From NCBI GenBank assembly GCA_005881495.1, contig VBHI01000220.1, positions 79,290 through 91,409 on the forward strand: a DNA stretch of 12,120 nucleotides. Direction: 5' to 3'. The notes under the pieces were generated by a model, which saw only the letters and a program-made list of their open reading frames with translations, made no database searches and was not told where the DNA came from. This DNA comes from Chloroflexota bacterium. Its GTDB lineage: Bacteria > Chloroflexota > Ktedonobacteria > Ktedonobacterales > Ktedonobacteraceae. The position numbers and the translations under genes are program-made. Positions 1-7,120 of this stretch are shown here, piece by piece; position 1 is the stretch's first letter, and every line of letters begins with the position of its first letter.

Positions 1-1
1 T

Positions 2-625
2 CTCGCGCACCTGGTGAGTGCTCGCATTGTCCAGTTTGCTCATCACCATGGGGCGACCATCTTGGTGTTTGAGCACCTCTGCGACCTCAAACCCGCGAGA
101 GGCAAGTATAGCCGTCGGGGAAACAGCAAGCGCGCCTTCTGGATGAAGGGGCGCATCTTCAAGTACGCCAAATATAAGGCATGGGACCAGCGCATCATCA
201 CCAGCCGGGTCAATCCACGCAACACCAGTCGGGAATGTGCTCGGTGTCACAGCCTGGTGGCCCGCTATCAAGAGGGGCAACCAGCAGAGGGGTATACTGA
301 GGGTGCTCCTCTGGTTCTGTGTCATCAGTGTGGTATGCAGGGCCATGCCGATAGAAATGCCAGTCTGGTTATCGGCCAGCGTCTGGTTGACCGCTCTCAA
401 AAACCACTCCAGGAAAAGCCTTCAACTCCTCTGCCTCGTGTAGAGAGGGTGGAGAAATCCACAGGTGTTCTTCTCTCCCAGGAAGTCAAACGCAAAGAAG
501 AGCCATCTTCTCTTCGAGCAAGGCATGGAGGGCGGAACGAGCATGGCACCGCTCAAGGGAGAAGGCGTCGGATGGGAACGCCTCCCCCATCTATTCCTCG
601 CCAACTACGGTTGCCGCTTGAGTAG
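2..625 (+). CDS. tnpB: TnpB-family RNA-guided endonuclease (IS200/IS605 OrfB), 5'-partial
   Basis: This is the C-terminal part of a TnpB nuclease, the transposon-encoded RNA-guided DNA endonuclease related to Cas12. The frame is open to the left edge, so the N-terminal half lies outside the window. Counting from the GTG at 14, the RuvC-II strand ILVFEHL (Glu20) is followed by a basic linker. Next comes a zinc finger with Cys75-x2-Cys78 and Cys103-x2-Cys106, then the RuvC-III motif HADRNAS with Asp113. All visible catalytic and zinc ligands are intact. About 90 residues follow the RuvC-III Asp, a long, Arg/Lys/Pro-rich tail that adds no recognisable domain. In this family the 3' end of the gene commonly overlaps the guide (omega) RNA scaffold, so the tail may partly reflect RNA constraints. 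No TnpA is in the window. Family assignment is firm; activity cannot be judged without the N-terminus. Confidence 0.93.
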   Translation, partial: LAHLVSARIVQFAHHHGATILVFEHLCDLKPARGKYSRRGNSKRAFWMKGRIFKYAKYKAWDQRIITSRVNPRNTSRECARCHSLVARYQEGQPAEGYTEGAPLVLCHQCGMQGHADRNASLVIGQRLVDRSQKPLQEKPSTPLPRVERVEKSTGVLLSQEVKRKEEPSSLRARHGGRNEHGTAQGRRRRMGTPPPSIPRQLRLPLE

Positions 626-700
626 GGGTTACGCTCCATGTCTCAGGCAACCGACTACGCAGGAGTGGAAGAAGCTGCCGGGTTTCAACCCAGCGGAGTG
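626..700 (+). other. Possible IS right end / omega RNA 3' region
   Basis: Just after the tnpB stop there is an imperfect hairpin at 674-694: stem GGGT/ACCC with loop TTCA, and outer GCT/AGC with a 3-nt bulge. IS200/IS605 elements end in subterminal hairpins, and the TnpB guide RNA scaffold normally spans the gene's 3' end up to the right end, with the guide taken from the flank. Position and structure fit, but the exact element boundary cannot be fixed from one copy and the left end is absent. Confidence 0.3.
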
Positions 701-819
701 TCACTTGCTTCTTTCCTGCATGCATGTGTATGATGAGAATTGTTGGCTCTATACCGTCTTGCGCTGGTAGCAGGGCAAGGGGATTACTTGTAACATCGTG
801 TTCTGATGGGGCACTACTG

Positions 820-1860
820 ATGAGAGACTTTCCTCTAAACGATGCCAAAACGGGGACAAGGGCGTCCATACAGGCACCACCTCCGCTGGAACCGGCGGAG
901 AAGGGTAGCGCATGCTCTGCTCACGATATGCCGTTGTTTGAAAATCCCTTTTCCATTGAAGACCTGCTGGTGTTCGATGACACTACCATGCAGCGCATGC
1001 TCGGTTGTGATGGCTTTGGCCTGACATTAGAGGACCTGTCATGGAGCCTGCACAATGCACCTTCCCCTTTTGTCATGCGTTTCAAGCGCAACTTGCCTTC
1101 CTGGCGACAGGCATACTTCTTGCAAGAGTTACAGCGTCCAGTAACTGCTGAGCAGGTGAAAGCAGCTCGCCAGCGTGTGCTCGACGGGCTTTTCTGGGAA
1201 CTGACCTACTGGAAAATGCCCGAGCTCTACGAAGAATTGACAGAGGGTGAACAGCTGCATCCAGGTATTTTTCAACAATTGGCACAAGATATACGAGGGA
1301 AAATAGTGCTTGACGTTGGGGCCGGGAGTGGCCGCGCGACATTTGAGTGCTTACGATACGGTGCCAGGCTGGTCTATGCAGTGGAACCATCCCCGGGATT
1401 GCTGCATATTCTGGAGCAAAAGGTCGCGAGCCAGCACGCACACGGTCGCATCGTCTTGTGCCGGGGGCGTTTCGACCAGGTTCCCTTAAAAGATGACAGC
1501 GTCGATCTTTCGCTTTCCTGTTCCGCCTTTACAGCTGAACCTGAACAGGGGGGTGAGGCTGGTTTAGTGGAACTCAAACGTGTGACGAAGGCGGGGGGCA
1601 AGATCGTGATCATCTGGCCGCGTAAAGAAGACTATCCCTGGTTTGTAGAGCGCGGTTTTCAATATGTTTCATTGCCATTGCAGAGGGAGATGCAGGTACA
1701 TTTTCGCTCATTAGAGAGTGCACTGCGCTGCGCTCGCATTTTTTATGCTCGTAACAGGTCAGTGCTGCACTACCTGTTGAAAAAACAGAACCCCGAGGTT
1801 CCTTTTTCGGTATTAGGCGTGAACCCGCCGCGCGATTATTTTTGGCTTACAGTCGAGTAA
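820..1860 (+). CDS. Class I SAM-dependent methyltransferase
   Basis: A cytoplasmic protein of 346 residues from the ATG at 820. The Rossmann methyltransferase core is clear: motif I VLDVGAGSGR at about 163-172, the acidic residue ending beta-2 (AVEPS, Glu189), then PLKDDSVDLSLS and VKRVT-KAGGKIVIIWP-like strands typical of Methyltransf_11 (the actual segment is LVELKRVTKAGGKIVIIWP). About 130 residues precede the core, and about 70 residues with several aromatic and basic residues follow; neither flank is recognised. The substrate is unknown. Start choice: the frame opens as far as 724, but the first 32 codons look non-coding; ATG 820 has GGGG 8 nt upstream. ATG 928 is also possible because conserved-looking sequence (PLFENPFSIEDLLVF) begins there. 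No partner gene suggests the target molecule. Confidence 0.85.
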   Translation: MRDFPLNDAKTGTRASIQAPPPLEPAEKGSACSAHDMPLFENPFSIEDLLVFDDTTMQRMLGCDGFGLTLEDLSWSLHNAPSPFVMRFKRNLPSWRQAYFLQELQRPVTAEQVKAARQRVLDGLFWELTYWKMPELYEELTEGEQLHPGIFQQLAQDIRGKIVLDVGAGSGRATFECLRYGARLVYAVEPSPGLLHILEQKVASQHAHGRIVLCRGRFDQVPLKDDSVDLSLSCSAFTAEPEQGGEAGLVELKRVTKAGGKIVIIWPRKEDYPWFVERGFQYVSLPLQREMQVHFRSLESALRCARIFYARNRSVLHYLLKKQNPEVPFSVLGVNPPRDYFWLTVE

Positions 1861-2075
1861 AGAGGGGCAAGTCAATCTACGCTATTGCTGCTACCTGTTC
1901 GCACCTGGGAGGTCCACTGGATGACGGAACTTTCTGCGTATGTTGCTCGTAAATGTTGTGTTAGGTCAACAACCCCAGAGCTAAATGCTAGAGGCTTGTT
2001 CCTCACTCGCAAGATTGGAGCCAGGAGTCTCTGCACGCGTCCAATGATGAAATAACTTGAATTGGAGAATAAAGA
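1861..2075. other. Intergenic spacer without a supported gene
   Basis: I see no convincing gene here. The only structure noticed is a short inverted repeat TGTTG-N8-CAACA around 1953-1970, too short to call an operator. A good Shine-Dalgarno GGAG (2064-2067) at the end belongs to the following gene. Confidence 0.5.
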
Positions 2076-3698
2076 ATGGTCGACCTCGCAGCACCTATAA
2101 AAGAAGTAACCGTCTATGCTGACCGCGCCCTCGTTACTCGCAGCGGCAGTATCAGCCTTGAAGCGGGCGAACACGAACTACGCATCAATGATCTTCCCCA
2201 GTTCTTACGCGACTCACTGCGGGCGGCTGGCCAGGGGCCGCAGGGAACGCGTATCCTCAATGTCGATATTACCACCGCTTTTCATAGCCGTCCGCCGGAA
2301 AGCGAGATACAGATACTGCAACATGAACTAGAACAGTTGCGACAGAATAAACAGTTGTTAGAGGCACGCCAGGGTGCTTTGAATGATCGTCGCCAGTGGC
2401 TGCGAGCGTTGGGTGAGCAATCCAGAGATTTTGCCAGGGGCCTGGCCCAGGGACAGATGAAGCCTCAGGATTGCGCCGATTTCTTTCGTTTCACTGCAGA
2501 GCAGGCATTGCAAGATGCTGAAGCCGCGCAGAGCCTGGAAATAGAGCTAAACCAGGTTCAACGGGAGATCGATGCGAAAGCGCGCGAGCTGGCTCGGAAG
2601 CAGGGAACTGGTGATCCTGACCGCCTTTCTGCAGTCATAACGGTTGCGCTAGCGGAGGCAGGAGAGTTGTCGCTGGAGGTGTCATACCTGGTGACGGGAG
2701 CTTCCTGGCATCCACAGTATGATGTGCGAGTACAGAAGGAAGCTGACCAGAATAAGGGAGAGGTTGAACTGACCTATGTTGGCCTTGTTCAGCAGTCTAC
2801 CGGCGAGCGCTGGGAGAATGTTGGTCTTTCGCTCTCTACTGCCCGGCCTAGCCTGGCTGCGATATTGCCTGAGTTGGAACCCTGGTACTTGAATGTGTAT
2901 TCTCCTCCAATGCCGCGAGTGCCCTATGCAGCAAGTCCGCAAGGCGCTTCAAAAATGGTCCGAGCTATGGCAGCGCCGGCAGCTCTGACGGCTGACATGG
3001 CCTTGGGGGAAGCTGCGGAAGAAATGGAAGAGGAGGTGCAAGAGGCCGCCAGTGTGGCTACTGCCACCGTCGAACAGACGGGGACCGCCTTGATTTTCCA
3101 TGTGGGACGTTCGGTAGATATTCCCTCCGATAACTCTCCTCACAAGACAACTATAGCGCGCGACAATCTGCCATGTACGTTCGACTATGTGAGCGCGCCC
3201 GTGCTGGATGAGCACGTCCACCTGCGAGCGACCATCCACAATGCCACTGAACGTGTATTGCTGAGTGGAGATACGAGTATCTTCCTGAGCAGCGAATACG
3301 TGGGCACGACCAGGGTCAAGACCACCGCGCCTACAGAAACATTCAAGATTTTCCTGGGAATTGACGACGGCATCAAAGTGAAACGCGAGCTTATTGAGCG
3401 GAGCGTCGACAAAGGCAGCCTCTTGCAAGGAGGTGTGCGCCGCACCACCTACGCGTATCGTCTCACCGTCCATAACTATGCTTCTGCATCCAGAAACGTG
3501 GTGATCCACGATCACCTCCCTGTCTCTCAACACGAGCGAGTCAAGGTAAGGGTACTGAGCCTTCAGCCTGCTCCAAAGGAGCGCAGCAAACTGGAACTAT
3601 TGACCTGGGAGTTTCCGCTGGCAGCCGATGCCGAGCAGCAGATCGAGCATCGTTTTTCGGTGGAGCAACCGCAGGACGTAAGGCTCACCGGGTTGTGA
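2076..3698 (+). CDS. Mucoidy inhibitor MuiA family protein (DUF4140/DUF4139)
   Basis: A 540-residue protein of the MuiA/DUF4139 family, whose biochemical role is unknown; the name comes from a gene reported to suppress mucoidy. The N-terminal DUF4140-like part (about 1-70) opens with IKEVTVYADRALVTR. Two likely coiled-coil stretches follow at about 75-110 and 140-178. The DUF4139 domain covers about 185-540, with the hallmark YLVTGASWHPQYDVRV at 204-219 and HDHLPVSQHERVKV at 478-491. A Gly/Ala/Glu-rich low-complexity stretch at about 285-335 interrupts that domain and is probably a flexible loop. There is no signal peptide or membrane helix, so it is predicted to be cytoplasmic. The ATG has GGAG with 8-nt spacing. 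Length is normal for the family. It lies alone between spacers, so its context adds no function. Confidence 0.9.
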   Translation: MVDLAAPIKEVTVYADRALVTRSGSISLEAGEHELRINDLPQFLRDSLRAAGQGPQGTRILNVDITTAFHSRPPESEIQILQHELEQLRQNKQLLEARQGALNDRRQWLRALGEQSRDFARGLAQGQMKPQDCADFFRFTAEQALQDAEAAQSLEIELNQVQREIDAKARELARKQGTGDPDRLSAVITVALAEAGELSLEVSYLVTGASWHPQYDVRVQKEADQNKGEVELTYVGLVQQSTGERWENVGLSLSTARPSLAAILPELEPWYLNVYSPPMPRVPYAASPQGASKMVRAMAAPAALTADMALGEAAEEMEEEVQEAASVATATVEQTGTALIFHVGRSVDIPSDNSPHKTTIARDNLPCTFDYVSAPVLDEHVHLRATIHNATERVLLSGDTSIFLSSEYVGTTRVKTTAPTETFKIFLGIDDGIKVKRELIERSVDKGSLLQGGVRRTTYAYRLTVHNYASASRNVVIHDHLPVSQHERVKVRVLSLQPAPKERSKLELLTWEFPLAADAEQQIEHRFSVEQPQDVRLTGL

Positions 3699-3761
3699 TC
3701 TAGCATCTTATTTTTTACGTATGTGCCAGATAAACAGCGTTATTAGTAGAAGGAGCTATAC

Positions 3762-4412
3762 GTGAGTAGCAACGAATATCATTTCATCACACACTGGCGA
3801 GTGAAAAGCACCATAAAGGAAGTCGCCGACATCCTCGACAATGCTGCTGATCTTGTCCGCTGGTGGCCAGCGGTGTATTTGGATGTGCAGGTACTACAAC
3901 CCGGCAACGAGCAAGGATTGGGCAAGGTCGCGAGTCTCTATACCAAGGGCTGGTTGCCCTATACACTGCGCTGGCAGTTTCGTGTCACCCAGGTACGGGC
4001 AGATGGTTTTACACTTGAGGCATGGGGCGATTTTGACGGGCGTGGTATCTGGACGTTTGAGCAGGATGGGCCGTGGGTGAATGTGACGTACGATTGGAAC
4101 ATACTGGCCGAGAAACCACTATTGCGCTATTTCTCCTTTATCATGAAGCCCATCTTTTCGGCGAATCACCGCTGGGCGATGGCAAAGGGAGAAGAGAGTC
4201 TCAATCTCGAGCTTGCGCGCCTTCACGCTATCACACAGGAAGAGCGCGCTCTTGTTCCTGCACCTCCTCAACCTACAACAACCTCCAGCGTTCCTCTCCT
4301 GTTAGGCGCAGTCGGTGGTATCACGTTGTTAGGATTCGTAAGTGTTCTGGCCTGGCGGACGCTAGCTAAGATTGCGATTTCTAACCTTACATGCTGGCTC
4401 TGTGTACGATAG
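3762..4412 (+). CDS. SRPBCC-fold protein with C-terminal membrane anchor
   Basis: A 216-residue protein with a GTG start preceded by a strong AAGGAG (3750-3755, 6-nt spacer). Residues about 5-155 fit the START/SRPBCC (polyketide cyclase/CoxG-like) fold: an N-terminal strand, the helix IKEVADILDNAADLVRWWP, repeated strands with WQFRVTQV and RGIWTFEQDGPWVNVTYDW, and a long C-terminal helix. This fold binds hydrophobic ligands or helps assemble partners. After a Pro/Thr linker (166-176) there is one hydrophobic helix at about 177-197, then a short basic tail, indicating an inner-membrane tail anchor. The next gene, a molybdenum hydroxylase large subunit, starts 46 nt downstream. SRPBCC proteins of the CoxG type are known to anchor or mature CO-dehydrogenase-like enzymes, so a functional pair is plausible but is inference only. 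Sequence similarity to CoxG itself is not obvious by eye. Confidence 0.8.
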   Translation: MSSNEYHFITHWRVKSTIKEVADILDNAADLVRWWPAVYLDVQVLQPGNEQGLGKVASLYTKGWLPYTLRWQFRVTQVRADGFTLEAWGDFDGRGIWTFEQDGPWVNVTYDWNILAEKPLLRYFSFIMKPIFSANHRWAMAKGEESLNLELARLHAITQEERALVPAPPQPTTTSSVPLLLGAVGGITLLGFVSVLAWRTLAKIAISNLTCWLCVR

Positions 4413-4458
4413 GGGTCATCATTTTGTTTTCACTACATATATTGGAGTTACATTCTTT

Positions 4459-6780
4459 ATGGCACAAACGGTTGACAAGGCAAATCCCCATAACTCGGTT
4501 GGTAAGGCGATACGCCGCCAGGATGGCGTAGATAAAGTCATGGGTCGTACTCGCTACGCGGGAGATCTGCCGCTGATTGGTCTCTTGCACGCCCGGCTGG
4601 TCCATAGCCCCTATGCTCACGCACGCATCGTCAATATCGATATGTCGGCGGCGGTAGCGGTGCCAGGGGTCAAGGCTGTGTATACTGGCGAAACGCTTGG
4701 TATGGCCAATAGTGATAGCATCTCCCGTTCTCAGGCGCCGCTGGCACTGCATGAAGCGCTGTGGTGCGGGCATCCCGTCGCTATCGTTCTCGCGGAGACA
4801 GAAGCTGCTGCTCAAGATGGTGCCGACGCTGTTGATGTTGATTATGAACCATTGCCACCTGTATTAGACCCTGTAGCTGCGATGCAACCAGCTTCCCCGT
4901 TGGCGCGTGCTCGTAAAGAAGGCGAGGTCTCTGAGATTGCCGGTGGAGGAGCACATGCAGCTGTTTCGCAGGCAGAAGAGGTAGAGGGAGAGGAAGAAGA
5001 ATTTTCGCAGAATGTCAGTGATAAAGCCCATTTGCATGCCGGTAATATGGAAGAGGGATGGCGTGAGGCCGAGGTTGTGATAAAGCGCACTTACAGAACC
5101 AGCTCTGTGCACCAGTCATATCTGGAGCCTCAGTCGATTACTGTTGATCCCGGAGCTGGTGGACGGGCAATGACCATCTGGGCAAGTTCACAGGGTATGT
5201 TTGGGGTGCGTTCGAGTGTGTCCCAGGCTCTTGCTTTACCAGAACGGCAGATACGGGTCGAATCGGTGCCAATCGGCGGAGCATTTGGGGGAAAGTTTGG
5301 TTTGATTGAGCCGTTAGCCGCTGCTATCGCCTACGCTGCAGGCCGGCCGGTACGCCTAGTCTATACGCGCGAAGATGACCTGCTGGCTGGTAATCCTGCG
5401 CCGCAATCGATTATCACCTTGAAACTCGGAACAAAACGAGACGGCACATTAGTAGCGATGGAGGGAAAGGTTATCTTTGACACGGGCGCTTACCCTGGTT
5501 CAGCGGTTATCCTGGGTGGTGTCCTGCTTGGCAGCTCCTATCGCTGTCCCAACTATGACTTCCGCGGCTATGAAGTCTTAACAAATAAGGTCAGCGTCGG
5601 GGCCTACCGCGCTCCCGGGGCTCCGCAGGCTTGTTTTGCCCTGGAGTCAGCGGTCGATGAGCTATGTCAGAAGTTGGAAATGGATCCAGTAGCCTTCCGC
5701 CTGAAGAATGGTTTGAAGGAAGGAGATCCGACGGTAGACCATCGCAAGTGGCCGCGTATCGGGCTGCTTGAGTGCCTGGAGAAGGCGGGGGAGCATCCGC
5801 TCTGGGCGAATCGACAGCAACAGAAGGCAGTGCCCGCTGAACTGGAGGGCTGGAAGATTGGCATCGGCCTGTCTGCTGGTGGCTGGCCAGGTGGTACTGA
5901 GCCTACAGCGGCTGCTTGCCGCCTGGAGTCGGACGGCTCAGTTTCGGTCATCGTCGGCACGGTTGATCTGACCGGCTCTGATACCTCGCTATCACTGATC
6001 GCGGCTGAGGGGTTGGGGATGTCGTCTTCGGCGGTGAATGTTGTACACGACAATACCGATACCATGCCCTACAGTGGCGCTACCGGCGGAAGCAAGACGA
6101 TCTATTCGATGGGGGCTGCTGTTCTTACCGCTGCGCAGGATACCCGCAATCAGATACTGACCGTAGCCGCTGAAATGCTTGAAGCAGCGGTTGGAGACCT
6201 GGAGATAGAGGGGAATAAGGTCGTTGTGCGCGGGGCGCCAGGCAGGGATGTTGAATTAACCAGAATCGCCTCGGAGACGATGCGGTTTGCAGGCAAATAT
6301 GAACCGATCTATGGACGTGGGCGTGCTGCAGTCAGACAATCTTCGCCAATGTTTACCGCGCATATCGCGAAGGTAGCAGTTGATCCCGCTACGGGTGAGG
6401 TGCGTGTGCTTGACTACGTTGCCGTGCAAGATGTCGGTTTTGCCATCAATCCAGCAGAGGTGGAAGGACAGATCACCGGTGGCGTTACGCAGGGTTTAGG
6501 CTGGGCGCTTTTTGAAAGCCTGGTTTTCGATGAGAACGGCCAGGTTCTCACCACTACGCTCATGGATTATGCGCTGCCCCATATCGAGGATGTACCGAAT
6601 ATCACGCCCATCCTCGTGGAGATTCCCTCTGCGCTAGGTCCCTTTGGCGCGAAGGGAGTTGGTGAGCCGCCCGTCGTTCCCGTTGGTGCGGCAATAGCCA
6701 ACGCTATCTTTGACGCAGTAGGCGTGCGTATGACGCAACTGCCCATCACATCGGAGCAATTGTTCCAGGCAATGCAATAA
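4459..6780 (+). CDS. Xanthine/CO dehydrogenase-family molybdopterin-binding large subunit
   Basis: A 773-residue catalytic subunit of a molybdenum hydroxylase, which oxidises aldehydes, purines or CO-like substrates using a Mo-pterin cofactor. The N-terminal a/b-hammerhead domain (about 12-135) includes GKAIRRQDGVDKVMGRTRYAGD. The cofactor domains follow, with the Gly-rich GGAFGGKFG at 273-281, GAYRAPGAPQACFALES at 381-397 and the C-terminal GVGEPP, whose Glu736 is the family's catalytic base. A Glu-rich insertion lies at about 150-190. Substrate cannot be assigned: the CODH active-loop motif AYRCSFR is absent, replaced by AYRAPGA. The start at 4459 was chosen because GGAG lies 11 nt upstream and conserved sequence begins there; an upstream ATG at 4372 would overlap the SRPBCC gene. 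The FAD and 2Fe-2S subunits are not adjacent, so the electron-transfer partners must be encoded elsewhere or be replaced. Confidence 0.92.
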   Translation: MAQTVDKANPHNSVGKAIRRQDGVDKVMGRTRYAGDLPLIGLLHARLVHSPYAHARIVNIDMSAAVAVPGVKAVYTGETLGMANSDSISRSQAPLALHEALWCGHPVAIVLAETEAAAQDGADAVDVDYEPLPPVLDPVAAMQPASPLARARKEGEVSEIAGGGAHAAVSQAEEVEGEEEEFSQNVSDKAHLHAGNMEEGWREAEVVIKRTYRTSSVHQSYLEPQSITVDPGAGGRAMTIWASSQGMFGVRSSVSQALALPERQIRVESVPIGGAFGGKFGLIEPLAAAIAYAAGRPVRLVYTREDDLLAGNPAPQSIITLKLGTKRDGTLVAMEGKVIFDTGAYPGSAVILGGVLLGSSYRCPNYDFRGYEVLTNKVSVGAYRAPGAPQACFALESAVDELCQKLEMDPVAFRLKNGLKEGDPTVDHRKWPRIGLLECLEKAGEHPLWANRQQQKAVPAELEGWKIGIGLSAGGWPGGTEPTAAACRLESDGSVSVIVGTVDLTGSDTSLSLIAAEGLGMSSSAVNVVHDNTDTMPYSGATGGSKTIYSMGAAVLTAAQDTRNQILTVAAEMLEAAVGDLEIEGNKVVVRGAPGRDVELTRIASETMRFAGKYEPIYGRGRAAVRQSSPMFTAHIAKVAVDPATGEVRVLDYVAVQDVGFAINPAEVEGQITGGVTQGLGWALFESLVFDENGQVLTTTLMDYALPHIEDVPNITPILVEIPSALGPFGAKGVGEPPVVPVGAAIANAIFDAVGVRMTQLPITSEQLFQAMQ

Positions 6781-6781
6781 G

Positions 6782-6824
6782 ACATTTGTATTCAAAACAT
6801 TTGTATTCAAACATTTGTTTTCAA
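6782..6824. repeat. Three tandem ~15-nt direct repeats
   Basis: The units are ACATTTGTATTCAAA (6782-6796), ACATTTGTATTCAA (6797-6810) and ACATTTGTTTTCAA (6811-6824). They start one base after the molybdenum hydroxylase stop codon and end four bases before the large inverted repeat. They could be slippage products or binding sites; nothing shows which. Confidence 0.85.
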
Positions 6825-6828
6825 TTAC

Positions 6829-6881
6829 TTGTGAGGTTGCGGTTTTGGCAGACGCAGTCTGCCAAAACCGCAACCTCACAA
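6829..6881. repeat. Perfect 25-bp inverted repeat with 3-nt loop
   Basis: The arms 6829-6853 and 6857-6881 are exact reverse complements around GCA. A weaker outer pairing (CAATT at 6822-6826 with AATTG at 6889-6893) extends the structure. It lies 49 bp past a stop codon and could act as a bidirectional transcript end, but neither strand has a T-tract after the stem, so it is not a typical intrinsic terminator. A palindromic MITE or repeat unit is the alternative. Confidence 0.9.
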
Positions 6882-6962
6882 AATAAACAATTGCGAAGAG
6901 CGCAGCGATGAGGCCTCAGAAAAACATGTACACAGGGTTAGCTACTCATAATACAGTAAATA

Positions 6963-6971
6963 TGCTATACT
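6963..6971 (+). promoter_or_regulatory. Candidate extended -10 promoter element
   Basis: TG-C-TATACT matches an extended -10 consensus for a housekeeping sigma factor. No convincing -35 hexamer lies 16-18 bp upstream. It would give the HEAT-repeat gene a leader of about 145 nt. Weak evidence. Confidence 0.3.
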
Positions 6972-7120
6972 TCTAACAGAACTCCTGCATCACATTAATT
7001 TAAAATTTCGTGCCCGTAGTTGTTATTTTAGTCAAACACCAACGGCCACTGACTACGCCAAAGGGCTAAACCCTGTGCTTCCAAAGGCGTAATCTCTGAC
7101 CCCCAGAAAGTGTACATGTG

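Larger units (their letters stand above)
6781..7120. other. Gene-free spacer rich in repeats and palindromes
   Basis: No credible gene in 340 bp. It contains, in order, three near-identical direct repeats, a perfect long inverted repeat, a 10-bp palindrome TGAGGCCTCA at 6909-6918, a candidate extended -10 element, and the two half-arms of an interrupted inverted repeat. Some of these are listed separately. Confidence 0.7.

Noticed and set aside
1953..1970. TGTTG-N8-CAACA as an operator
   Set aside because: Arms of 5 bp in a 215-bp spacer are expected by chance; no promoter is clearly associated.
2949..3533. Long minus-strand frame of 194 codons
   Set aside because: It is fully inside the MuiA-family gene, whose plus-strand product has conserved family motifs throughout; the minus frame has no recognisable domain.
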